Part shown: piece by piece, positions 42,995 through 52,646 of the stretch
Layout: every line of letters begins with the position of its first letter
How positions within the stretch are numbered: the stretch's first letter is position 1
Assembly (NCBI RefSeq): GCF_019204045.1
Contig: NZ_JAGSPC010000001.1
Span: 1,364,001 to 1,428,000 of the forward strand
Length of the DNA: 64,000 nucleotides
From: Erythrobacter crassostreae
GTDB taxonomy: Bacteria; Pseudomonadota; Alphaproteobacteria; Sphingomonadales; Sphingomonadaceae
Reading direction: 5' to 3'
Translations under genes and position numbers: made by a program
The notes under the pieces: model-generated
Databases searched by the model: none
What the model was told of the DNA's origin: nothing
What the model saw: only the letters and a program-made list of their open reading frames with translations

Positions 42995-44332
42995 TTGAAA
43001 GCAGTCAATTTGCTAAAGAATCCAACACGTTTGATTCCCGTTCTGTTTCTCGCCGTGATTGCGGTCGGAACGGCGCTGCTTTTGCTTCCGATTGCGCGGG
43101 TCGAAGACGGCGGCGCTCCTTTTATGACCGCTTTGTTCACCTCAACGTCGGCTGTGGCCGTCACGGGCCTGATCGTCGAGGATACGCCGGTCTACTGGTC
43201 GACATTCGGTCAGGTCGTAATTCTACTACTATTCCAGATTGGTGGCTTTGGCATCATGACTGCGGCGACGCTTTTGGGCCTTGTCGCTGGCCGTACGTTT
43301 GGACTCCGCGATCGTATGGCGACGCATGTCGAGCGCAGCAGGCTCGATATTGGCGATGCCAAATCGGTGCTGAAGCTTGTCCTAGGCATTACAATCGCGG
43401 TCGAGGCAGTCGTTGCAGCGATCCTTACTCTGCGGCTGCGTTTTCATTACGATCAGGATTGGAGCGAGGCCCTGTGGCACGGCGTGTTCCAGTCTGTAAG
43501 CGCGTTCAACAATGCGGGTTTCTCGAGCTATTCGGATAGCATGATGGGATTTCAAAGTGATGCTGTCATTTTAGCTCCGATCATGATTGCTGTCGTCATC
43601 ACTGCACTCGGTTTTCCCGTGATGCAGGAATTGCGAGCCCGGCCTCTCGATTTCAGGCGCTGGACACTGCATTCCAAAATTACCGTGACTGGTACAGTGG
43701 TGCTGTTGGCGGCCGGCTGGACTGGTTTGATGATCGCCGAATGGAGTAATCCGGATACCCTGGGCCCGATGAGTGTCGCAGACAAATCGCTCAATGCCGC
43801 ATTTCATTCCGTCATGCCGCGCACTGCCGGTTTTAACAGTCTGGATGTCGGCAGCTTTCGCGATGAAACGCTGATGGGCAATTATCTGCTTATGTTTATC
43901 GGCGGAGGCAGTGCAGGAACCGCTGGTGGAATCAAGATCACGACCTTTGTTGTGCTGCTCGCGATTGTCGCTTCACAGGTGCGCGGGCAGCGCGATGCAG
44001 TGCTGTTCAATCGCCGTGTCGGCCAGAATGTCGAACGCCAAGCGTTGTCGGTTATCATTCTTGCACTCATGCTGATTTCAATCGCGACGGCGGTCCTACT
44101 ATTTATCACGCCGCATTCGCTGGCAGATGTTTTGTTTGAAACAGTTTCGGCATTTTCGACCGTTGGCCTGTCGACCGGTATCACCGGCGATCTACCACCG
44201 CTGGGTCAGTTGGTAATTATCGTTCTAATGTTTGTAGGGCGAGTTGGCACGATCACTGTGGCGACCGCACTTGCGCTGGGCGCAGCACGGCGCCCTTATC
44301 GCTATCCAGAGGAGAATCCGATTGTCGGTTGA
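42995..44332 (+). CDS. ktrB: Potassium uptake protein, TrkH/KtrB type
   Basis: Ion-conducting subunit of a K+/Na+ uptake system (445 aa), with a four-fold M1-P-M2 layout. The four selectivity-filter segments can be read as STSAVAVTGLIVEDT, SVSAFNNAGFSSYS, SVMPRTAGFNSLD and VSAFSTVGLSTGITGD. At this length and with a single short TrkA-like partner it looks like KtrB rather than TrkH. The start is TTG without a clear ribosome site; another TTG 5 codons later is possible. The partner gene overlaps its 3' end. Confidence 0.9.
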   Translation: MKAVNLLKNPTRLIPVLFLAVIAVGTALLLLPIARVEDGGAPFMTALFTSTSAVAVTGLIVEDTPVYWSTFGQVVILLLFQIGGFGIMTAATLLGLVAGRTFGLRDRMATHVERSRLDIGDAKSVLKLVLGITIAVEAVVAAILTLRLRFHYDQDWSEALWHGVFQSVSAFNNAGFSSYSDSMMGFQSDAVILAPIMIAVVITALGFPVMQELRARPLDFRRWTLHSKITVTGTVVLLAAGWTGLMIAEWSNPDTLGPMSVADKSLNAAFHSVMPRTAGFNSLDVGSFRDETLMGNYLLMFIGGGSAGTAGGIKITTFVVLLAIVASQVRGQRDAVLFNRRVGQNVERQALSVIILALMLISIATAVLLFITPHSLADVLFETVSAFSTVGLSTGITGDLPPLGQLVIIVLMFVGRVGTITVATALALGAARRPYRYPEENPIVG

Positions 44333-44990
44333 TAGTAAGAAACCTATTTTGGTGATCGGGCTCGGCAGATTTGGCCAGTCGGTTGCGCGCTCTTTAGATC
44401 GCATGGGGCATGAGGTGCTGGGCGTCGATAGCAACGCTGAATGCGTTCAATTGATGGCCGAGACGTTGACGCAATGCCTAGAGGCCGACGCTACCGACAA
44501 AGGTGTTTTGGAGCGGCTTGGCGTTGGGGATTTCGAGGCGGCTGTGGTAGGCATCGGAACCGACATTGAGGCCAGCGTACTGACGACACTTGCGCTCGCC
44601 GATCTCGGTGTGCCACAAATCTGGGCGAAAGCCGTGAACGAAAATCACGGACGTATTCTAGAGCGGATTGGCGCTACGAGCGTCGTTTTTCCAGAAGCGC
44701 GTATGGGCGAGCGCGTAGCTCATATCCTAAGTGGCAAGATGATCGACTATATCGAGTTTGACGATGATTTCGCCATCGCCAAAATGGTCGCCCCCAAAGA
44801 TGCGGTTGGCCAAACGCTCGGCCAGAGCAGGATCCGGTCGATGACGGGGATAACTGTTGTCGGCGTGAAACGTCCGACGAAGGATTTTGAATATGCACAG
44901 GAACACACGCAGGTAGAACTGGGCGATCTATTGATCGTGTCGGGAACTCGCGAAAATGTCGAAAAATTTGTTGCCGGAGAGAGCAACTAA
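44322..44990 (+). CDS. ktrA: Potassium uptake regulatory protein, TrkA/KtrA type
   Basis: Cytoplasmic gating subunit (222 aa) with one RCK_N and one RCK_C. The Rossmann NAD/ATP-binding motif is PILVIGLGRFGQSVARSLDRMGHEVLGVDS and the RCK_C lies at about 140-222. The TTG start inside the end of ktrB is supported by GGAG 8 bases upstream, giving an 11-bp overlap. Together with KtrB it forms a nucleotide-gated K+ importer. Ends just before a strong bidirectional terminator. Confidence 0.9.
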   Translation: MSVDSKKPILVIGLGRFGQSVARSLDRMGHEVLGVDSNAECVQLMAETLTQCLEADATDKGVLERLGVGDFEAAVVGIGTDIEASVLTTLALADLGVPQIWAKAVNENHGRILERIGATSVVFPEARMGERVAHILSGKMIDYIEFDDDFAIAKMVAPKDAVGQTLGQSRIRSMTGITVVGVKRPTKDFEYAQEHTQVELGDLLIVSGTRENVEKFVAGESN

Positions 44991-45024
44991 AAAGGCCGCT
45001 CGATTTCTCGAGCGGCCTTTATTT
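44991..45024. terminator. Bidirectional terminator between ktrA and glnA
   Basis: A perfect 13-bp stem (AAAGGCCGCTCGA with TCGAGCGGCCTTT) around a 4-base loop has T-rich flanks on both strands. It ends both the ktr operon and the convergent gln operon. Confidence 0.9.
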
Positions 45025-45043
45025 TTGTTAAAGGACTCGGCGC

Positions 45044-46453
45044 TTACGCGCTGTAATACATGTCGAACTCGACCGGAGCCGGAGTGGTTTCGAGGCGGAT
45101 GACCTCTTCCCATTTTAGTTCCATGTAAGCGTCGATCTGGTCTTTGCTGAACACGTCGCCTTTGAGCAGGAATTCGTGATCGGCTTCGAGCGCTTCGAGA
45201 GCTTCGCGAAGCGAGCCGCACACGGTTGGAACTTCCGCGAGCTCTGCCGGCGGCAGGTCGTAGAGGTTTTTGTCCATGGCTTCGCCCGGATGGATTTTGT
45301 TCTCGATTCCGTCTAGGCCCGCCATCAGCAGAGCCGAGAATGCGAGATACGGGTTGGCAATCGCATCCGGGAAACGGAATTCAACGCGCTTGGCTTTCTC
45401 GCCAGTGCCGTACGGAATACGGCAAGAGGCAGAGCGGTTGCGCGCAGAATAAGCGAGCAGAACCGGCGCTTCAAAGCCCGGGACCAGACGCTTGTAGCTG
45501 TTGGTGGTCGCATTGGTGAAGGCATTCACGGCCTTCGCGTGCTTGATGACGCCGCCGATGTAATAGAGGCAGTTTTCCGACAGGCCGGCATATTCATTGC
45601 CCGCGAAAGTCGGCTTGCCGTCTTTCCAGATCGACATGTGGCTGTGCATGCCGCTGCCGTTATCGTCCTTGATCGGCTTCGGCATAAAGGTCGCGGTTTT
45701 GCCGTATGCATGGGCAACTTGCTGCACGACATATTTGTACACCTGCACCTGATCAGCCGCTGTGGTGAGCGAGGAGAAGGTTATGCCGAGCTCGTGTTGG
45801 GCAGCGGCCACTTCGTGGTGGTGCTTGTCCATGTTGAGACCCATTTCCATCATCGTGGAAACCATCTCGGCGCGAATATCTACGGCGCTGTCGACCGGCG
45901 CAACGGGGAAGTAGCCGCCCTTTGCGCGCGGGCGGTGGCCCATATTGCCCATTTCGTATTCTTTGCCGGTGTTGGTCGGCAGCTCGATATCGTCAATTGC
46001 GAAGCCCGAACCGGCATAGCCGTCTTCAAAGCGGACATCGTCGAACATGAAGAATTCAGGCTCTGGCCCGACATAGACAGTGTCACCGATACCGGTCGAA
46101 GCGAGATAGGCCTCGGCGCGTTTCGCAGTCGAGCGCGGATCGCGCGAATAAAGCTGGCCATCGGATGGTTCAACGATGTTACAGAACACCGAAAGCATTG
46201 GCGTCGCCGAAAACGGATCGACATAGATCGCGTCCATATCCGGTTTCAGGATCATGTCGGATTCGTTGATAGTCTTCCAACCTTCGATCGAAGAACCGTC
46301 AAACATCAGACCGTCTTCAAACGAATCTTCGTCCATGACGCTGGCGGCCATGGTGAGGTGCTGCCATTTGCCTTTTGGATCGGTGAAACGAAGATCAACC
46401 CATTCGATTTCCTCGTCCTTGATCTGTTTCAGGACGTCTTTGATGCTTGCCAT
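45044..46453 (-). CDS. glnA: Glutamine synthetase type I
   Basis: Ammonia-assimilating dodecameric enzyme (469 aa), ATP plus glutamate plus ammonium to glutamine. Family marks: [10 protein letters not shown] near residue 50, [37 protein letters not shown] and the adenylylation loop [13 protein letters not shown], whose Tyr is the regulatory site controlled through PII and GlnE. Preceded by glnB on the same strand, 66 bp away. Confidence 0.97.
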   Translation of the reverse strand: MASIKDVLKQIKDEEIEWVDLRFTDPKGKWQHLTMAASVMDEDSFEDGLMFDGSSIEGWKTINESDMILKPDMDAIYVDPFSATPMLSVFCNIVEPSDGQLYSRDPRSTAKRAEAYLASTGIGDTVYVGPEPEFFMFDDVRFEDGYAGSGFAIDDIELPTNTGKEYEMGNMGHRPRAKGGYFPVAPVDSAVDIRAEMVSTMMEMGLNMDKHHHEVAAAQHELGITFSSLTTAADQVQVYKYVVQQVAHAYGKTATFMPKPIKDDNGSGMHSHMSIWKDGKPTFAGNEYAGLSENCLYYIGGVIKHAKAVNAFTNATTNSYKRLVPGFEAPVLLAYSARNRSASCRIPYGTGEKAKRVEFRFPDAIANPYLAFSALLMAGLDGIENKIHPGEAMDKNLYDLPPAELAEVPTVCGSLREALEALEADHEFLLKGDVFSKDQIDAYMELKWEEVIRLETTPAPVEFDMYYSA

Positions 46454-46519
46454 GATTCTAGTCTCCAGCTGATATTTTGTATGTGCCCCGCCGCGCAGGC
46501 GGGAAAATTTGAAAGCGGG

Positions 46520-46864
<345 letters not shown>

Positions 46865-46904
46865 TTACCCCACCCCTTGGTCCGTTTGTGACACACTCAA
46901 TTCT

Positions 46905-46921
46905 ATCAAGAATCGTGCCAT
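46905..46921 (-). promoter_or_regulatory. Probable sigma-54 promoter of glnB-glnA
   Basis: On the minus strand the sequence is ATGGCACGATTCTTGAT. The -24 element TGGCACG is perfect and the -12 element TTGA departs by one base from TTGC, with correct spacing. Transcription would begin about 35 bp before the glnB GTG. NtrC-dependent sigma-54 control of glnBA is established in other alphaproteobacteria; a GGTGCA half-site at 46946-46951 could be part of an NtrC site. Confidence 0.55.
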
Positions 46922-47022
46922 ATGATCCTACAGAGGACGGGGGCCGGTGCAAGCGCTGGAATCGCGTTTGGCGCTGCTTATTCTGAATCCAGAAGGTGCC
47001 TAAATTTTGGGCATATCGCCAC

Positions 47023-47952
47023 TCAAAGGCGCAGTCCGGTCGTCTCTGACAGGCCGCACATGATGTTCAGATTTTGGATCGCAGCGCCGCTTGCGCCTTT
47101 GCCGAGATTGTCGAGCTGGGCGATCAGCCTTGCCTGTGCGCCGTCTTCGCTGGTGAAGACATGCAGGTTTAGACCGTCCCACGGCTCGGCATCCTTGCTC
47201 AGCAGCATTTCGGCTGGCGGCGCGCTATGGGCGTGGACTTCGACAACACCGTCTGTTCCGTAATGGCCGGTCAAAGCGCTTTCCAGAAATGCCGCCGATG
47301 TTGCGCCTTGCATGGCGGACAAGGGGAGAGGGACATCAACGATCATCCCGCGATGGGCGGGGACCACGCTTGGCGAGAAAACCGGTTCATGGACCAACCC
47401 TGCATATTTGCGCATTTCGGGCAGATGTTTGTGCGTGATCGCGAGGCCATAGGCCCTGAATGCGATGGAATTATCGGCTTTAAACCGGTCGATCAGAGCG
47501 TTGCCGCCGCCAGAATACCCGCTCACGGCGTTCACGGTGTAAGGCCATTCCGCTGGCAGAACTGCGGCTTTCACAAGCGGGGCAATCAAAGCCAGAAAGC
47601 CGGTCGGATAGCATCCGGGATTGGAGACAAATTGCGCCTCTGCAATGGCTTCGTGCCCGATCAGTTCGGGAAAGCCGTAGGTCCATCCATCCGCCACTCG
47701 GTGCGCGCTCGATGCGTCGATAATGCGGGTGTTTGAACCTTTGGCCAACGCCGCCGCATCGCGTGCCGCATCGTCGGGCAAGCACAGGATTGCGATATCT
47801 GCAGCATGCAAGGCATCGCGGCGCGCGGCTTCATCTTTGCGCTGCGCATCGGCGAGCACAATCAATTCAAATTCTTCGCGGCTTTTCAGCCGGTCGCGGA
47901 TTTCCAGACCGGTTGTACCGGCAGCACCATCGATGAAAATACGGGTAGCCAT
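47023..47952 (-). CDS. argC: N-acetyl-gamma-glutamyl-phosphate reductase
   Basis: NADPH-dependent arginine-biosynthesis enzyme (309 aa, the short type 2 form). FIDGAAGTTGLEIRDRL is the Rossmann start, and FVSNPGCYPTGFLALIAPL carries the catalytic Cys (near residue 114); SGYSGGGNALI and LAITHKHLPEMRKYAGL follow. It lies 19 bp after an SH3-like gene on the same strand and 164 bp before glnB. Confidence 0.94.
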   Translation of the reverse strand: MATRIFIDGAAGTTGLEIRDRLKSREEFELIVLADAQRKDEAARRDALHAADIAILCLPDDAARDAAALAKGSNTRIIDASSAHRVADGWTYGFPELIGHEAIAEAQFVSNPGCYPTGFLALIAPLVKAAVLPAEWPYTVNAVSGYSGGGNALIDRFKADNSIAFRAYGLAITHKHLPEMRKYAGLVHEPVFSPSVVPAHRGMIVDVPLPLSAMQGATSAAFLESALTGHYGTDGVVEVHAHSAPPAEMLLSKDAEPWDGLNLHVFTSEDGAQARLIAQLDNLGKGASGAAIQNLNIMCGLSETTGLRL

Positions 47953-47971
47953 GCGGGCACTTGTAGCGGCT

Positions 47972-48325
47972 TCAGTCGGCGAGACAATTGGCTTTGCAAT
48001 ATCCGCTGGGACCAGCGGGCCCTACGCAAATCCAGATCCAGTCGCCTGCCACATCCAGCACTTCGATTGCGGTGCCAGCGGTTAGGGTTTCTGTCGCGTC
48101 GCTGTCATCGCGCGGCACAAGGTGAAGTTCGATATCGGCATCGCCAATCGCACCAACGTGAGGGATAACATAGTGCGCAGCGAGATGCGTTCCGGCCAGC
48201 GCAACATGGGCCAAGTCACCGCGCAGCGGCAGTGTGCCGGGCGCAGGCTTTTCTACCGGGCCTTTCAGACCCAGTATCCCGCCTGGCACGGCGTAATCGC
48301 TCGCTTGCACGCCAGTATCGCTCAT
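47972..48325 (-). CDS. Small protein with SH3-like domain
   Basis: Soluble protein of 117 aa without a signal peptide. The C-terminal LTAGTAIEVLDVAGDWIWICVGPAGPSGYCKANCLAD has the spacing of a bacterial SH3-like (SH3_3) beta-barrel. The first ~70 residues (VPGGILGLKGPVEKPAPGTLPLRGDLAHVALAGTHLAAHYVIPHVG) look like a strand-rich extension. No enzymatic motif. It is immediately upstream of argC, but a role in arginine synthesis is not implied. Confidence 0.75.
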   Translation of the reverse strand: MSDTGVQASDYAVPGGILGLKGPVEKPAPGTLPLRGDLAHVALAGTHLAAHYVIPHVGAIGDADIELHLVPRDDSDATETLTAGTAIEVLDVAGDWIWICVGPAGPSGYCKANCLAD

Positions 48326-48425
48326 CGGATGGTGCCGCTCATTCGCGTAGGTGTCCTAAGTTCCCCGGTGGCGCGCGCTTAGCTGTAACTTACCAATCGG
48401 GCAAGTTAACGCCTGTAGAAACCCT

Positions 48426-49811
48426 TTACGCCCCGTAACGGCCCTTGAGCATGTGCCACGCCGCGCGCAGGCCATAGGCAGTGCCGCCTTTGGATCGGCC
48501 TGGCTTGGGATAGGGACGCCATGCGAAAGTATCGAAATGCACCCAGTCGATGTCTTCACCTACGAACCGGTCGAGGAACAGTCCCGCGACACTCGCACCG
48601 GCATACGGATTGCTCTGCGCGTTGACGATGTCGGCGATGTCGGATTTCAGATAGTCACGATACGCCTCAGGTAGGGGCAGTCGCCATGGCTCGTCATCAT
48701 TGGCTTTGCCCGCTTCGATCAAAGCCTGAGCGGTGTCATCCTTGCGCGCCATCATGGCGGCATAGTCAGGGCCAAGCGCGACCCGTGCGGCGCCCGTGAG
48801 AGTGGCGAAATCTACGATCAGATCGGGCTCTTCCTCGCTAGCGCGGGTCAGGGCATCGCCAAGGATCAACCGCCCTTCGGCATCGGTGTTGTGGATCTCG
48901 ACAGTTAGTCCTTTGCGGCTGTCCAGCACATCGCCGGGGCGGAATGCAGGGCCGGAGATGGCGTTGTCTACCGCAGGAACCAGCACGTTCAGGCGCACTT
49001 TCAAACCGGCTGCCATGATCAGACCGGCCAGCGCGATAGCATGGGCTGCGCCGCCCATATCTTTCTTCATCAACCGCATGCCGCCGCCCGGTTTGATGTT
49101 GAGACCGCCCGTATCGAAGCACACCCCTTTACCAACCAGCGCGAGGACCGGATCGCTTTCCTTGCCCCACACTAAATGCATAATGCGCGGGGCATGATGG
49201 CGCGCGGCCGCACGGCCTACGGCGTGAACCATGGGATAGCCTTGCTCCAGCGCATCACCTTTGGTCACATTCAGTTCGGCCCCGTGCGCCTTTGCCAGTT
49301 TTTCAAATTCAGCTTCAAGCGCGGCCGGCCCCATATCTTCGGCCGGGGTGTTTACCAGATCGCGCACGAGCATTTCCGCTTCGGCTTCGGCCATGTAGGT
49401 TGGCAATCTTCCAACCTGCTCCGTTAAAAGCACGCGCGGGCCGGTGGCGCTTTCATCATCTGTGTAACGGGTGAAACGGTAATGCGCGGTCAGCCAACCA
49501 AACATAGCGGCGCCTGCTTCCGCATTGGCCAATCGATACGTACCCTCAGGCAACTTGTCCGCCAGACCGGCAAGGCAATAGCTCGATAGGTCTTCCGGAT
49601 CGGACACGCCCCCAACCGCGAAGAAATCATCACCATTAGGCACGATGCCGATCTGACCCGCGCTGCCGTCAAACTTTTGCGCAGACAAACTGGCGCGCTG
49701 TCCAGCGCTCAAGGTTTTGGCGTATTCGTCGAAACCCTTTTGGGTGGTGAGATGGATCGCAGTTGCATCTTGCCCGCGATCGGGCTGGATCAGATCGGTA
49801 ATATCAGTCAT
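48426..49811 (-). CDS. Leucyl aminopeptidase-family protein (M17)
   Basis: Di-metal cytosolic aminopeptidase of family M17 (461 aa). Metal ligands and active-site residues are visible in ALVGKGVCFDTGGLNIKPGGGMRLMKKDMGGAA (Lys/Asp/Asp) and the signature NTDAEGRLILGDAL. The N-terminal ~150 residues form the smaller domain. It belongs to the shorter PepA-like branch common in alphaproteobacteria and probably degrades peptides in the cytoplasm. Confidence 0.93.
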   Translation of the reverse strand: MTDITDLIQPDRGQDATAIHLTTQKGFDEYAKTLSAGQRASLSAQKFDGSAGQIGIVPNGDDFFAVGGVSDPEDLSSYCLAGLADKLPEGTYRLANAEAGAAMFGWLTAHYRFTRYTDDESATGPRVLLTEQVGRLPTYMAEAEAEMLVRDLVNTPAEDMGPAALEAEFEKLAKAHGAELNVTKGDALEQGYPMVHAVGRAAARHHAPRIMHLVWGKESDPVLALVGKGVCFDTGGLNIKPGGGMRLMKKDMGGAAHAIALAGLIMAAGLKVRLNVLVPAVDNAISGPAFRPGDVLDSRKGLTVEIHNTDAEGRLILGDALTRASEEEPDLIVDFATLTGAARVALGPDYAAMMARKDDTAQALIEAGKANDDEPWRLPLPEAYRDYLKSDIADIVNAQSNPYAGASVAGLFLDRFVGEDIDWVHFDTFAWRPYPKPGRSKGGTAYGLRAAWHMLKGRYGA

Positions 49812-49876
49812 GTTTGTGTAAGTAAGCGTGATAAACTGCTTGTCACGCGCGAATTCAAATCGATCAGGGGATGGCG

Positions 49877-50707
49877 ATGATCAAACATATGCTTGCGGGG
49901 GCTGCAGTGGTGGCATTGGCAGCGTGTTCCTTGCCCGAAGATGTCAGCGATGATGTCGGTGTCACAGCACCCGGAGCGCCGGACGCACCCGAAGCGCCTG
50001 ATGCGCCAATCGCAGGTGACGTAACCTACGAGAACAATTCAAAAGGAAATTCCGGCGGTGAAGGCGGAACGCGCGAATTTTCCTATTCATGGCCTGGCCA
50101 GGTGGCTGAGATACCGGCCCTCGCCGCAGAACTCGAAACGCGGCGCGATGCGCAGCTTGCCGAGCAAAAAGAGTGGTGGGCAGACGCGCTTGCTGATTGC
50201 CCCGAAGAGTCGGCATCATGCCGCAATCTCTCGTTTGAACTTAGCTGGCAAGTCGTCGCCGATACGCCCCGTTTTCTCAGCCTTTCACACGGGTTTTACA
50301 TGTATACCGGCGGTGCGCACGGCAATTCAGGAAGAGGCGCGCTCATTTGGGACCGCGAGGCAGAAGCCTCTATCGAGCCGAAAGCCATGTTCACCTCGAT
50401 AGACGAGCTCGATGCTGCGATCAGCGAAACCGCCTGCACGATGCTCAATGAAGAGCGCGGCAAACGGCGCGGCGGTGAAAGCTATGGCGATGAAGGCGAA
50501 TGGCCCAACCAATGCGTAACGATGGAAGAAACAGTGCTGTTCGTGGGATCATCGGGCGGCGACAAATTTGATCGTCTCGGTGTCTACTACGCCCCCTACA
50601 TCGCCGGCGCCTATGCTGAGGGGGACTTCGAGTTCATCCTGCCTGTAACGCAAGCGGTGATCGACGCTGTGAAACCCGAATATCGCGGCGCTTTCGCAGT
50701 AAAGTAG
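49877..50707 (+). CDS. Lipoprotein with DUF4163/DUF3298 domain (RsiV-like)
   Basis: Exported lipoprotein (276 aa). The ATG giving MIKHMLAG is preferred since AGGGG lies 6 bases upstream. Lipobox LAAC at about 15-18 then a Pro/Asp/Ala-rich linker. The C-terminal domain has FLSLSHGFYMYTGGAHGNSGRGALIWDREA and LYYAPYIAGAYAEGDFEFILPV-type segments characteristic of the DUF3298/RsiV family, known in Bacillus RsiV to bind lysozyme. A GH24 lysozyme lies far upstream in the window, but no link is shown. Confidence 0.85.
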   Translation: MIKHMLAGAAVVALAACSLPEDVSDDVGVTAPGAPDAPEAPDAPIAGDVTYENNSKGNSGGEGGTREFSYSWPGQVAEIPALAAELETRRDAQLAEQKEWWADALADCPEESASCRNLSFELSWQVVADTPRFLSLSHGFYMYTGGAHGNSGRGALIWDREAEASIEPKAMFTSIDELDAAISETACTMLNEERGKRRGGESYGDEGEWPNQCVTMEETVLFVGSSGGDKFDRLGVYYAPYIAGAYAEGDFEFILPVTQAVIDAVKPEYRGAFAVK

Positions 50708-50739
50708 AAATTGGCGCAGACCTTCGCTACATAGCGGGC

Positions 50740-51567
50740 ATGACCGAATATCAACTCGTAGAGAGCACAGACACCGTCTACCGCGACGGCACGATCAAGC
50801 TGCACACTGAAGAGGGCTTCGATGGGATGCGAAAGGCAGGCCACCTTGCCGCGACCATCCTTGATGAAGTCGCCGATTTGGTGGTGCCCGGCGTAACAAC
50901 CGCGCAGATTGATGACCGCGTGCGGGAAATGACACTGGATGCCGGCGCGGTACCCGCAACGCTTGGCTATCGCGGCTATGCGCATTCCTGCTGTATTTCG
51001 ATCAACCATGTAATCTGCCACGGCATCCCTTCGGATAAAGCCCTGAAAGAGGGCGATATCCTGAACGTGGATGTCACCCCGCTGCTGGATGGGTGGCACG
51101 GCGATACGAGCCGCATGTTCTATGCGGGTGAACCTGCGATCAAGGCCAAGCGGCTGGTCGATGTGACGTATGAATGCCTGATGCTGGGCATTGATGCGGC
51201 CAGCAAACCGGGCGCGCGGCTGGGCGATATTGGCGCTGCGATTGAGGCTCACGCGAAACAGTTCCGTTACGGCGTGGTGCGCGAATTTTGCGGGCACGGT
51301 CTGGGCCGGTTGTTCCATGACGCGCCAGAGGTCGTTCACGCTGCAAAGGCGGGCACCGGGCCGGAGCTGAAACCGGGCATGTTCTTCACCATCGAACCGA
51401 TGATCAACCTTGGCAAGCCTTGGGCCAAAGTGCTGGGCGACGGCTGGACCGCCGTAACCCGCGATAAGTCGCTCTCCGCGCAGTTCGAGCACTCATTGGC
51501 GATCACAGATGACGGTGTGGAAATTTTCACGAAAAGCCCGACCGGGCGGGATAAGCCGCCTTATTGA
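50740..51567 (+). CDS. map: Methionine aminopeptidase type I
   Basis: Removes initiator methionine from new proteins (275 aa). The five metal ligands are visible: Asp in LNVDVTPLLDGWHGDTSRMF (two), His in FCGHGLGRLFH, and Glu in FFTIEPMINLG and QFEHSLAI. GYAHSCCISINHVICHGIPSD is the usual substrate block. 32 bp after the lipoprotein gene. Essential in bacteria. Confidence 0.96.
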   Translation: MTEYQLVESTDTVYRDGTIKLHTEEGFDGMRKAGHLAATILDEVADLVVPGVTTAQIDDRVREMTLDAGAVPATLGYRGYAHSCCISINHVICHGIPSDKALKEGDILNVDVTPLLDGWHGDTSRMFYAGEPAIKAKRLVDVTYECLMLGIDAASKPGARLGDIGAAIEAHAKQFRYGVVREFCGHGLGRLFHDAPEVVHAAKAGTGPELKPGMFFTIEPMINLGKPWAKVLGDGWTAVTRDKSLSAQFEHSLAITDDGVEIFTKSPTGRDKPPY

Positions 51568-51573
51568 TCCAAA

Positions 51574-51966
51574 ATGGCCAGCGAACGTTTTTGGGATGCT
51601 TGGCGCAAAGTTGCTTTAGCTTTGTGTTTTGGGCCGGGTTTGATCACGGCTTTCGCAAGCTGGGACGGCAACCTTGCAGGCATTGCGGGCCTCATCGTTT
51701 TCGGGTGTATGCTACCAATTCCTCAGGCGGCGATGTTCTTTGTTTCCAACGCGGTTGCAAACCGGTCGACGCGAGCGGTTTGCGTTGCAGCTTCGGTTTT
51801 GGCCTTCGTAAATTACTGCTTCTACTTTTTTGTAGCCTTTGATGCGAGCTCAAGCTCGACATCTTCGATAAGTCTGGTCATCCTCCAGTTCTATTTGGCC
51901 ATCGTAGCTTTGTTGGTTGTTGGGGTATTTGCATGGCTGCGCTCAGTTTTTTCGGACGGGGCGTAA
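51574..51966 (+). CDS. Small multi-TM hypothetical protein
   Basis: Membrane protein of 130 aa with about four TM helices (VALALCFGPGLITAF, AGIAGLIVFGCMLPIPQAAMFF, VCVAASVLAFVNYCFYFFVAF, ISLVILQFYLAIVALLVVGVFAWL). It starts 6 bp after map and is probably cotranscribed. No family recognised. Convergent with the next minus-strand gene. Confidence 0.65.
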   Translation: MASERFWDAWRKVALALCFGPGLITAFASWDGNLAGIAGLIVFGCMLPIPQAAMFFVSNAVANRSTRAVCVAASVLAFVNYCFYFFVAFDASSSSTSSISLVILQFYLAIVALLVVGVFAWLRSVFSDGA

Positions 51967-51982
51967 ATGTCCGGGAATCTGC

Positions 51983-52633
51983 TCACAAAAACCACACCGC
52001 TAGAACCACGACCATCACCGCAATCACCGCGACCGAAAACGCCAGCATCGCCAGCACTTCGCGGGTGATGCGGCCTTTGGTTAACCAGTCATAGCCCACC
52101 GCAATCGCGACCGTGATCGGCACTTGCACGCCGATTGCAACGGGATCGGGCAGGGCGAGCACTTGCACCACGCGGGCATAGGCGGGGGTCATCAGCGCCA
52201 GCGTCCCGATCAGCATCGCCTGACGGTGCGCGTGGATATTGCGGGCTCGCGCAAACAGCACAGCGGCGATATAGAGCGGGATGAAGGTCACGAACGCTGC
52301 GATGTTGACCACGGTGACTTCAGGTCGCCCCAACTCCTCTCCGATATTCACCGCAAGAATGCCGCCCGAAACGGCCATCGCCGCGACCAGCACAATGGAT
52401 GCGCGCCCGCTTACCCGATGCAGCGCAAAACGCGCTCCGGCAGTGAGATAGGCTTGGCTGGAAAGCAGCGCGAGCCACGCCAGCATGGCCGCTGCGTGAA
52501 ACACCACCAGCGGCGTGTAACGCGCCTGCACCTCGGAATGCGCCGCCGCTTTCACAGCGAACGCGATCACGGTGAACACCAGCAATCCGAGCGCAATGCG
52601 GCCCATCAGGACATTCGCCTGTTTTTCACTCAC
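51983..52633 (-). CDS. Multi-TM membrane protein downstream of ccmB
   Basis: Inner-membrane protein of about 216 aa with six to seven TM helices. The GTG giving VSEKQANVLMGRIALG is used because the gene must start after ccmB; MGRIALG is an alternative. Segments include HAAAMLAWLALLSSQAYL, HRVSGRASIVLVAAMAVSGGILAV and VNIAAFVTFIPLYIAAVLF, with several His residues that could contact heme or metal. It occupies the place where ccmC often lies, but has no WWD heme-handling motif, so it is not CcmC. Family not identified with certainty. Confidence 0.75.
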   Translation of the reverse strand: MSEKQANVLMGRIALGLLVFTVIAFAVKAAAHSEVQARYTPLVVFHAAAMLAWLALLSSQAYLTAGARFALHRVSGRASIVLVAAMAVSGGILAVNIGEELGRPEVTVVNIAAFVTFIPLYIAAVLFARARNIHAHRQAMLIGTLALMTPAYARVVQVLALPDPVAIGVQVPITVAIAVGYDWLTKGRITREVLAMLAFSVAVIAVMVVVLAVWFL

Positions 52634-52646
52634 CGAGGATTTCAAT

